Source: Acidovorax sp. NO-1
GTDB taxonomy: Bacteria; Pseudomonadota; Gammaproteobacteria; Burkholderiales; Burkholderiaceae_C
Direction of reading: 5' to 3'
NCBI RefSeq assembly: GCF_000238595.1
Contig: NZ_AGTS01000078.1
Location: forward strand, 275,178-339,177
Length of the DNA stretch: 64,000 nt
Part shown: positions 57,035-64,000 of the stretch, piece after piece
Layout of the letters: every line of letters begins with the position of its first letter
How positions within the stretch are numbered: position 1 is the stretch's first letter
Made by a program: the position numbers and the translations under genes
Notes under the pieces: model-generated
Told to the model about the DNA's origin: nothing
Database searches by the model: none
Seen by the model: only the letters and a program-made list of their open reading frames with translations

Positions 57035-60031
57035 TCATTTTTGTATTCCCCCCCCAGTCAGCCAAGAACTTTTGAATTTCTTCCGTTGCAACGGTACGCC
57101 CCCCTCTTTTGAGACTCCTTCGTAATGATAAAGATGTGCATTGGCAATATACACCGATCGAAGTCCGAGCTTACGAACCTTCAAGCAATAATCTACATCA
57201 TTATAATTGAGCGGATATTTATTGCTGTAGCCTCCAATTTCTTCGAAGACAGACCTTGGAGTCATGCAGCATGCGCCGGTAACAGCTACGTAATTTCTAT
57301 TGACCTGCAAACCGAGACCGTAGCCCAAGGCATTTTTAGGATTTTGATAGTAGGGATGTCCGGGAAGTCCTCCTAAAATTACCACGCCTGCATGCTGAAT
57401 AGTTTCGTCAGGAAATAGTAGTTTTGGACCGACTGCTCCGACCCCTTCTCGTTGCGCCATGCCCAGCATAAGAGTTAGCCAATCTTCGGAAATAACTCGA
57501 ATATCATCATTCATGATGACGAAGTATTCTCCGTTAGCTAACTTGGCGCCTTTATTAATTTTTTCGGACAGACTAAATTTTTCCGCAACATACTCAGATA
57601 ATATAATATTTTCATGAGACGCTAACCATCGATTTTGTTCAGCCGAAAGATTTCCATTGTGAACTACGATAATTTCAAAATTTTTATAAGACGTCTTTGA
57701 AATTATGCTTTCGCATACGGCGTTAAGATGCCGCTCCGTTTTGCCTCGTATATCGATAGTTCCATTTGCGGTTGGAATTATGATGGAAACCAAGGAATTG
57801 CGTTTCGGCAGAAAATCAACAAAATGGTGCCCTGGCAATACTGCTTCGCCAATAACAAAATTTTCGCGCAGCTCTTGAAGATGCAATTCCAAAGCTCTCC
57901 TAGCGAGAATATGCGCCAATGGCTTTGCCTCCATCGATTGAGCAGTGGAATTCTCCCACACTCTCCAGTGATAGAGCACTTTTGGAATATGCGCGACATT
58001 ATTTGAACGTCTGACTACCCGCAGTGTTAATTCGTAATCCTGAGCACCATCGAATTCTGTGTTGTAGCCGCCCAGAGAAATAACTAGAGCAGTACGGTAC
58101 ACGCTCATATGGCAGGTATACATCATCGCGAGCATGTATTCGGGCGACCAGTCTGGTTTGAAGAATGGCCCAAAAAAAGTCAACCCATCCTTAGTGACTT
58201 TATCTTCATCTGAATATATGTAGTCAACGTGAGGGTGTTCAAGGGTAATCTTTGCAGCTTCGTACAATGCGCTTGGATCAAGAATGTCATCATGATCAAG
58301 TATTGTGTAAAAACTTCCTCTAGCATTATATAAACCGGTGTTGTTAGCAGCCGATATGTTGCCATTTTCCGACCGCTCGATGTACCTTATGTTACTATTG
58401 TTTTCTTGATATGAATTGCACAATTTTTGGATGATTTCGCTTTGGGAAAAATCATCAACCAGAATAAGCTCCCAGTTTTTATATTTTTGTTGAATAACCG
58501 ATTCAATAGCCTGCTTAAGCATTTCGATTGGCGTCTTATATATCGAAATGATAACTGATATTTTTGGCCCTTCATTTTGAATACGTTCGATTATTTCACC
58601 AGATTCCTGGTTTTCATTTTTCTCAGTCCGATAGTAAATTTGCCCAGTGGCGTTGTAGTAAGAAATGGCATTTTTTACTCGACGTTGAATACCTGGCAAC
58701 CCTTCATTCTTCAAGGTTCTGAAGAATTCTTGAACGATTCTGTATACACCAATCGTGGCAATGATTGATTTCGCAAAATACATGTAGGACCGCACTATTT
58801 TGATACAAGTCCCAATTGTTCTTAATGGATTTGTAAGCTTCCAGGAAAGCGAATTGAGTATTGCTTCATTCTCCGCTCTAGCGCCAGAAAGTCCTCTATT
58901 TAGATTTTCAATCTGCGTGCGTGCGGCAGTGAGATTACAGTTAAGAGTGTCCAAACTACTTTTCAATTCACTAAATTGAACGTCTCGGTCAGCAATTTGT
59001 TTGACGAAATTAATCGCTTGGTCATTATTTTTTCGCTGACTTCGAGCAATTATATTTTTGAGTCTATTCAGTTGGATTTCGTATTCATTGACCTGCTGAC
59101 ACAGTTTATCAATTTGACTGTTTCTCTCAAGCAATTGCAAATTTGCGTGCGCTTGAGCATGAGATAGCTGATCAATCAATTGAAACGGCTCGATAAGACG
59201 ATTGTAGATTTTGATCCAATCGCTAGTCTTGGCTTGAGCCATCGTGTCGTTGATTATTATTTTTTCTTCTGCAACATCCAGTAAAAAATCGTATAACTCA
59301 CGCACAATCAATGGGCAGGCTTCATCCAAACGAACCTCATCCATACTATATACGGTATGTCTTAATCTTTCATCTAGGAACTGTTGCTCGTAGGATTGCA
59401 ACTCTCCCACGATAATTGGCAACTGAAGAGATTTTGAAATTCTTGACAATTCAGTTGTTGGAGACTTTATCAAAACATCATAATCAACAATGATTTGCTT
59501 TTTGCCGATTATCGCAATCAAACATTCAATTACGTGTCCGAACCATAGCAGATAGGATTTTTCAAGAGGGATGTTCGCACGCTTGAGAAGCGATTTCGCA
59601 ACACTGAGAGGGTTTCTTATTGCGATTATGTAGCTAACATCAAAGCGCCCCTGATTGAAAACCTCTTTCCAGAGTGGCAATAGTTTTGCCGTACGCGGAT
59701 CTTTAAAGCCAAAAATCGCCCTATTTTTAACCTTGCTTTGAAGCAGAGTAATTGCGCGTTCGATGTACCCAGCATTGCGCAGTTTCGCAACATCATTATC
59801 TACGATAGGTTTTAAGTGGTACCAGTCACTGGCAATAAAGGAGAGCATTTCGACGTTAAGAGCATTAATATCGACATCTTCCCAATAGCCTTTATCATTA
59901 TCCCCCTCTACAGATGGAAGCATACGATCGCCAAGTTCGACACCCATGGCAAGCAAGCCTCTGGTGATGACGCTTGTGCCACTTCTGTGCATTCCTAGTA
60001 CGACAACTAATTTTTTTTTCTGAGTTTCCAT
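57035..60031 (-). CDS. sulfotransferase - coiled coil - double GT2 glycosyltransferase fusion
   Basis: The 998-residue protein has an N-terminal sulfotransferase-like domain (residues 1-260): VVLGMHRSGTSVITRGLLAMG is a 5'-phosphosulfate loop and YIIAIRNPLSVAKSLLKR a 3'-phosphate-binding segment of PAPS-dependent enzymes. A coiled coil follows (about 290-390), then a GT2 domain (about 485-730; VIISIYKTPIEMLKQAIESV, LVDDFS, YSDEDK) and a second GT2 domain (about 740-990; IIIPTANGTIDIRGK, VIMNDDIRV). It probably sulfates and extends a cell-surface glycan at the cytoplasmic side. The gene is strikingly AT-rich, a sign of transfer. Some MHRSGTS-type domains act on other substrates, so sulfation needs proof. 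Confidence 0.85.
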   Translation of the reverse strand: METQKKKLVVVLGMHRSGTSVITRGLLAMGVELGDRMLPSVEGDNDKGYWEDVDINALNVEMLSFIASDWYHLKPIVDNDVAKLRNAGYIERAITLLQSKVKNRAIFGFKDPRTAKLLPLWKEVFNQGRFDVSYIIAIRNPLSVAKSLLKRANIPLEKSYLLWFGHVIECLIAIIGKKQIIVDYDVLIKSPTTELSRISKSLQLPIIVGELQSYEQQFLDERLRHTVYSMDEVRLDEACPLIVRELYDFLLDVAEEKIIINDTMAQAKTSDWIKIYNRLIEPFQLIDQLSHAQAHANLQLLERNSQIDKLCQQVNEYEIQLNRLKNIIARSQRKNNDQAINFVKQIADRDVQFSELKSSLDTLNCNLTAARTQIENLNRGLSGARAENEAILNSLSWKLTNPLRTIGTCIKIVRSYMYFAKSIIATIGVYRIVQEFFRTLKNEGLPGIQRRVKNAISYYNATGQIYYRTEKNENQESGEIIERIQNEGPKISVIISIYKTPIEMLKQAIESVIQQKYKNWELILVDDFSQSEIIQKLCNSYQENNSNIRYIERSENGNISAANNTGLYNARGSFYTILDHDDILDPSALYEAAKITLEHPHVDYIYSDEDKVTKDGLTFFGPFFKPDWSPEYMLAMMYTCHMSVYRTALVISLGGYNTEFDGAQDYELTLRVVRRSNNVAHIPKVLYHWRVWENSTAQSMEAKPLAHILARRALELHLQELRENFVIGEAVLPGHHFVDFLPKRNSLVSIIIPTANGTIDIRGKTERHLNAVCESIISKTSYKNFEIIVVHNGNLSAEQNRWLASHENIILSEYVAEKFSLSEKINKGAKLANGEYFVIMNDDIRVISEDWLTLMLGMAQREGVGAVGPKLLFPDETIQHAGVVILGGLPGHPYYQNPKNALGYGLGLQVNRNYVAVTGACCMTPRSVFEEIGGYSNKYPLNYNDVDYCLKVRKLGLRSVYIANAHLYHYEGVSKEGGVPLQRKKFKSSWLTGGGIQK

Positions 60032-60038
60032 GAATCAC

Positions 60039-61436
60039 CTATTCTTCAATAGTCTGTTTTGAAATCAAGCTGATGTTTGGGCGGCATTCAAAATCGACGA
60101 TACCTGTCGCCAGACTATTCTGTTCCGACAGTACACGAAACATGGCGACATCAACCAGCCGATGTAAGAACATTAAATTACCCTCTACATCACCCAATAC
60201 GCCGGCATTCATAAAATAGACGCCAGGATTCAGAGAACAACGAAATCGGAAATCAATTTGATAGCTTGTATCGGGTTCAATATCATTCAAACTATCGCAT
60301 GTGGACTGGGCGGTCGTGCCGCCGCCTAACTCAATACCAGATGTTGTCTTGACTAACATGCCAAAACGGACATTTTGCGCAAATCTTGAGAAAGTCACCA
60401 AGTATCTATATCGGTATATATTACCGCGCACCAAATTATTCACACGTCTACCATCTTCTGTGAAGATCTCTGGCGTGCCGATATAAGCGCCGTGGGAGGC
60501 GTACTCGATTAAACTGGCTGGAGTTAGCCTCGGATCAAAGTTCTCCTGCAGTATTTGCGCTTCCGGTTCAACAGAAAAAGCGTTACGGGGTTGATTCTCT
60601 CGTTTGAGCAGTTGATCGCTCTGACTGTCGGTCATATGCCGAATCTGCTCTCGTATCAGTGCTTGTTTCTCCGTCGGGGCATATAGAAGTTTCTGATAAA
60701 TTCCAACAATTTGCTTAGGAATTCCTATTGCCAAATTTTCGCCACTGTCCACGAGAATAGCACGATCACATAGTTCGACGATTTGTGCGCCCGAGTGAGA
60801 CACGAATAAAATGGTCGCACCACTTTTACGAATGGCCTCAATACGCGCAAAACACTTGCGTTGAAATAACTCGTCACCGACAGAAAGTGCTTCATCAATG
60901 ATCAAGATATCTGGTGCGACATTAATGGCCACTGCAAATGCCAAGCGTACCATCATCCCACTCGAGTATGTTTTGACGGGCTGCTCAATGAATTCACCGA
61001 TTTCTGCAAATGCGGTAATGTCGTCAAAACGCTGACTAATTTCTTCTACTGTTAGTCCTAGTACAGCGCCGTTCATGTAGACGTTTTCGCGTCCGGTGAA
61101 TTCCGGATTAAATCCAGATCCCAGTTCCAGCAGTGCAGAAATCCGCCCAGTGGTTTGAATGCTCCCCTGTGTTGGTTGCAAGGTTCCACAAATCATCTGC
61201 AGAAGGGTAGACTTTCCACTGCCGTTCCGACCAATGATGCCTACAGTTTCACCGCGCTTGATTTCAAATGAAACGTTTTTTAGTGCCCAGAATTCTTTGA
61301 AATACATTGTTCTCGGTTTTCCAAACCACGCTTGCAGATGTGGTAAGACAAACTGTTTGAGTCTGTGGTGAGGATGTTGATAAATCTGGTAGCACTTGCT
61401 CAAATTTTCAACTTTGATGGTGACTTCAGAGGACAT
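60039..61436 (-). CDS. wzt: polysaccharide ABC transporter ATP-binding protein Wzt
   Basis: The 465-residue protein has an N-terminal ATPase domain (VGIIGRNGSGKSTLLQMICGTLQPTQG Walker A, TYSSGMMVRLAFAVAINVAPDILIIDEALSVGD signature and Walker B) and a C-terminal extension (about residues 290-460) of the Wzt_C type, which in O-antigen exporters recognises the modified non-reducing end of the glycan. This suggests the chain carries a terminal cap; a sulfate or methylated sugar is possible here. The ATG at 61436 overlaps the wzm end by 11 bases. Confidence 0.94.
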   Translation of the reverse strand: MSSEVTIKVENLSKCYQIYQHPHHRLKQFVLPHLQAWFGKPRTMYFKEFWALKNVSFEIKRGETVGIIGRNGSGKSTLLQMICGTLQPTQGSIQTTGRISALLELGSGFNPEFTGRENVYMNGAVLGLTVEEISQRFDDITAFAEIGEFIEQPVKTYSSGMMVRLAFAVAINVAPDILIIDEALSVGDELFQRKCFARIEAIRKSGATILFVSHSGAQIVELCDRAILVDSGENLAIGIPKQIVGIYQKLLYAPTEKQALIREQIRHMTDSQSDQLLKRENQPRNAFSVEPEAQILQENFDPRLTPASLIEYASHGAYIGTPEIFTEDGRRVNNLVRGNIYRYRYLVTFSRFAQNVRFGMLVKTTSGIELGGGTTAQSTCDSLNDIEPDTSYQIDFRFRCSLNPGVYFMNAGVLGDVEGNLMFLHRLVDVAMFRVLSEQNSLATGIVDFECRPNISLISKQTIEE

Positions 61437-62244
61437 CAGCAAATCCTGTACGCGTCTTCTGGAACCAGGTAAAACCGAGCCAAGCGATGCTTATCGTAGC
61501 GATAAAGGATACTCCGAGCACAGAAGCATCAGGAGGTTGTCCCCAGAAAAGGATATTTCTTGTTTGTTCAATCACCGGCGTGAGCGGGTTAATATACAAG
61601 AGATGTTGATATTTTACAGGAATTGCACTGACAGGATAGAAGACCGGACTGAGGAATGTAAGTACGGTAGTAATGACGCCGATAATTTGTGCAATGTCGC
61701 GTAAATATACGCCTAGAGAAGAGAGCGCCCAGCTAAGCCCCATTATGAACAGTAGCAACGGCAACAGGACAACTGGGAGATAGAGTACGGTGAGGGGTGG
61801 AAGTCCAAAGAAAATCATGTATGCGAACAACCAGACGCACAGGCTGATAAACCCGTGAAACATTGCCGAAAGAAGCACCACAAAGGGTAAAATTTCAAGC
61901 GGAAATACGACTTTTTTTACGTAGTTTGCATTTGAAATAATAAGGCTGGGTGCGCGTGTAATGCATTCATTGAACAGATTCAGAATGATCAGCCCTGCAA
62001 ACAGAACCAGCGCAAACTCCGTTTTGGAGTCGCTACCTGTTCCCCAGCGGGCTTTAAACACCACACTAAATACGAAGGTGTAGATGGCCAGCATGAAGAG
62101 TGGGTTGAGAAATGTCCACAGCAGGCCCATGATGGATCCACGGTAGCGGCCTAGAACTTCTCGCTGTACGGAAGCTTTGATTAGGCTGCGATTGCGCCAC
62201 AGGCAGGCGAGCATTTCACGGGGACTACTAGAGAAATCACGCAT
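61426..62244 (-). CDS. wzm: polysaccharide ABC transporter permease Wzm
   Basis: The 272-residue protein has about six transmembrane helices and the ABC-2 polyol/polysaccharide exporter pattern (REVLGRYRGSIMGLLWTFLNPLFMLAIYTFVFSVVFKARWG ... NPLTPVIEQTRNILFWG). With Wzt it moves lipid-linked polysaccharide across the inner membrane. Its ATG overlaps the rfbC stop by one base (TGATG), so the exporter and rhamnose genes form one unit. Confidence 0.95.
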   Translation of the reverse strand: MRDFSSSPREMLACLWRNRSLIKASVQREVLGRYRGSIMGLLWTFLNPLFMLAIYTFVFSVVFKARWGTGSDSKTEFALVLFAGLIILNLFNECITRAPSLIISNANYVKKVVFPLEILPFVVLLSAMFHGFISLCVWLFAYMIFFGLPPLTVLYLPVVLLPLLLFIMGLSWALSSLGVYLRDIAQIIGVITTVLTFLSPVFYPVSAIPVKYQHLLYINPLTPVIEQTRNILFWGQPPDASVLGVSFIATISIAWLGFTWFQKTRTGFADVL

Positions 62245-62789
62245 CAGGCAAACACCTCGGCTTCAGTGAAAACTTTCCCTTGCGCATCCTTGGCCGACAG
62301 ATTAGGCGTGCCTTCGAAGTGCCAGTCAATCGCCAGCGTGGCGTCGTTCCACGCTATGCACCGCTCATGCTCCGGTGCGTAGTAATCGGTGGTCTTGTAC
62401 AAGAACTCGGCTATGTCGCTGAGCACCACAAAGCCGTGCGCAAAGCCAGGCGGTACCCACAGCTGGCGGTGGTTGTCCGCACTCAGCTCCACGCCCACCC
62501 ATTGGCCGAAGGTGGGTGAGCTTTTGCGGATGTCCACGGCCACATCGAACACGGCGCCCTGCACCACGCGCACCAGCTTGCCCTGGGGCTGCTCGATCTG
62601 GTAATGCAGGCCGCGCAGCACACCTTTGCTGCTGCGGCTGTGGTTGTCCTGCACGAACTGGTAGTCGGTGCCGGTGGCCTGGCTGAAGGCGCGCTGGTTG
62701 TAGCTTTCGTAAAAGAACCCGCGTGCGTCGCCGAACACCTTGGGTTCGATCAGCACAACGTCGGGGATGGCGAGTCGGGTGGCTTCCAT
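62244..62789 (-). CDS. rfbC: dTDP-4-dehydrorhamnose 3,5-epimerase
   Basis: The 181-residue cupin has VVLIEPKVFGDARGFFYESYN, VLRGLHYQIEQPQGKLVRVVQGAVFDVAVDIRKSSPTFGQWVG and WVPPGFAHGFVVLSDIAEFLYKTTDYYAPEHERCIAWND, the full RmlC pattern with catalytic His and Tyr. Third enzyme of dTDP-L-rhamnose synthesis. The start is the ATG at 62789, 7 bases after the rfbA stop. Composition returns to the high-GC style of the chromosome here. Confidence 0.97.
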   Translation of the reverse strand: MEATRLAIPDVVLIEPKVFGDARGFFYESYNQRAFSQATGTDYQFVQDNHSRSSKGVLRGLHYQIEQPQGKLVRVVQGAVFDVAVDIRKSSPTFGQWVGVELSADNHRQLWVPPGFAHGFVVLSDIAEFLYKTTDYYAPEHERCIAWNDATLAIDWHFEGTPNLSAKDAQGKVFTEAEVFA

Positions 62790-62796
62790 GCAGGTC

Positions 62797-63714
62797 TCAG
62801 TAAATGGTTTCTTGGGCAATGCGCAGCAGGTATTGCCCGTAGCCGTTTTTGCTCAGGGGTTTGGCCAGGCGCTGGAGCTGTTCGGTGTTGATCCATTGGC
62901 TGCGCCAGGCGATTTCTTCGGGGCAGGCGATCTTGAGGCCCTGGCGGTGCTCGAGCGTGGCGATGAATTGGCCTGCTTCGAGCAGGCTTTCGTGCGTGCC
63001 GGTGTCCAGCCAGGCGTAGCCTCGGCCCATGATTTCGACGTTGAGTTGGCCTTGCTCCAGGTACAGGCGGTTCAGATCGGTGATTTCGTATTCGCCGCGT
63101 GCTGAGGGCTGCAGGCTCTTGGCCAGCTCCACCACCTGACTGTCGTAAAAATACAGCCCCGTCACTGCATAGCTGGATTTCGGCGTCTGAGGCTTTTCTT
63201 CCAGACTCAGCACCTTGCCGCTGGCGTCAAATTCGGCCACTCCATAACGCTCTGGATCCTGCACGTGGTAGGCAAACACGCTGGCCCCTTGGTCACGCCG
63301 CATGGCATTGCCAAGTAGTTCGTGAAAGTCGTGGCCATAGAAGATGTTGTCACCCAACACCAGGGCGCTGGGGTGGTTGTCGAGGAACTTTTCACCAATG
63401 ATGAACGCCTGCGCCAGTCCGTCCGGACTGGGTTGCACCGCATATTGCAGGTTGATACCCCACTGGCTGCCGTCGCCCAACAGTTGTTCAAAGCGCGGGG
63501 TATCCTGGGGCGTGCTGATGACCAGAATGTCGCGGATTCCCGCCAGCATCAAGGTGCTGAGCGGGTAGTAAATCATGGGCTTGTCGTACACCGGCAGCAG
63601 TTGTTTGCTGATGGCCAGCGTGGCCGGGTGCAGGCGGGTGCCAGAGCCTCCGGCAAGGATGATGCCTTTGCGGGTGGTGGCTGCGGTGGTTTCTGGTGCG
63701 GTCATGGTCTGCAT
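62797..63714 (-). CDS. rfbA: glucose-1-phosphate thymidylyltransferase
   Basis: RfbA makes dTDP-glucose. The 305-residue product has [69 protein letters not shown] and the late [32 protein letters not shown], the typical RmlA order. ATG 63705 is an alternative start. Between rfbD and rfbC in the usual rhamnose operon order. Confidence 0.97.
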   Translation of the reverse strand: MQTMTAPETTAATTRKGIILAGGSGTRLHPATLAISKQLLPVYDKPMIYYPLSTLMLAGIRDILVISTPQDTPRFEQLLGDGSQWGINLQYAVQPSPDGLAQAFIIGEKFLDNHPSALVLGDNIFYGHDFHELLGNAMRRDQGASVFAYHVQDPERYGVAEFDASGKVLSLEEKPQTPKSSYAVTGLYFYDSQVVELAKSLQPSARGEYEITDLNRLYLEQGQLNVEIMGRGYAWLDTGTHESLLEAGQFIATLEHRQGLKIACPEEIAWRSQWINTEQLQRLAKPLSKNGYGQYLLRIAQETIY

Positions 63715-63720
63715 CGCTGT

Positions 63721-64000
63721 TCAGAGAATTTCGGCGAGCATGCGCGCCACACCCTGCTGCCAGTGGGGCAGCGTGAGGCCGAAGGCGGCCCGCAGCTTGG
63801 TGGTGTCCAGACGCGAGTTGTGCGGGCGCCTGGCGGGTGTGGGGAAGTCGCTGGTGGGTACGGGTGCCACTTCGGTCGCTTTCAATTCAATAGCAGGTTG
63901 CGCTTGCTGCGCCTGGGCTAGCACGTATTTTGCGTACAAATGCCAGTTGGTCTCGCCACCGGCCACGCAGTGGTACAGGCCGCCGTCTCGGGGGTGCTGG
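63721..64000 (-). CDS. rfbD: dTDP-4-dehydrorhamnose reductase, C-terminal part (runs off the window)
   Basis: Only about 92 C-terminal residues lie in the window. They include YHCVAGGETNWHLYAKYVL and PTPARRPHNSRLDTTKLRAAFGL, diagnostic of RfbD, which reduces the 4-keto group to give dTDP-L-rhamnose. The 5' end, and presumably rfbB, lie beyond 64000. The stop is 7 bases before rfbA. Confidence 0.93.
   Translation of the reverse strand, partial: QHPRDGGLYHCVAGGETNWHLYAKYVLAQAQQAQPAIELKATEVAPVPTSDFPTPARRPHNSRLDTTKLRAAFGLTLPHWQQGVARMLAEIL

Overview
The window looks like a chromosome segment from a betaproteobacterium of the Comamonadaceae (Acidovorax-like, Burkholderiales). The reasons are the high GC content with GC-rich third codon positions, the order mrcA / pilMNOPQ / aroB / dgt, the ccsA-ResB cytochrome c system with cytochrome c4, a reductive pyrimidine pathway next to a RutR-like regulator, and at least six copies of a short palindromic intergenic repeat (AGCGCTT-N7-AAGCGCT) that I associate with this family. 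This placement is an inference from content; no rRNA or tRNA gene is present to confirm it.

Layout. 1-13 kb holds housekeeping and surface genes: DUF1415, dgt, aroB, an Ig-like lipoprotein, pilQPONM and, divergent, the penicillin-binding protein mrcA, then cyaY/lptM. 13-20 kb is redox: an ODP-type diiron protein, MsrPQ (periplasmic methionine sulfoxide repair), the CcsB/ResB cytochrome c maturation pair and cytochrome c4. 20-26 kb: engB, an alpha/beta hydrolase, two tandem lipid A-type acyltransferases, metK with a structured leader, DUF1328 and a hemerythrin. 26-33 kb: a heme-binding diguanylate cyclase with a frameshift near its start, then a compact NAD salvage unit (nrtR divergent from nicotinamidase-pncB-nadE-nadM) with a clear operator. 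33.5-35.5 kb is a small accessory patch: a LysM protein with a glycine-rich hydrophobic C terminus, an overlapping small membrane protein (toxin/immunity-like), and a chemoreceptor remnant with an internal deletion. 35.6-43.8 kb is uracil/thymine catabolism (hyuC, hydA, NCS1 transporter, preA, preT) divergent from a RutR-type repressor with two 16-bp operators between them.

44-64 kb is a surface-polysaccharide region. It has a GT-C/TPR membrane protein, a GT4-GT2 fusion, a TauE/SafE permease, a PAPS-synthesis unit (CysD with an unrecognised N-terminal domain, and a bifunctional CysN/CysC), five genes for a probable CDP-activated C-methylated 6-deoxyhexose, a 998-residue sulfotransferase/coiled-coil/double-GT2 fusion, the Wzm/Wzt ABC exporter, and dTDP-rhamnose genes running off the right edge. 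The AT-rich core (about 56.7-62.2 kb) suggests lateral acquisition. My main hypothesis is that PAPS from CysD/CysNC feeds the sulfotransferase fusion to make a sulfated, rhamnose-containing, ABC-exported O-antigen or exopolysaccharide carrying a branched sugar. The CysN/C frame is broken by one missing base in a T run, and the CysD 3' end by one missing base in an A run, so the PAPS part depends on whether those are sequencing errors.
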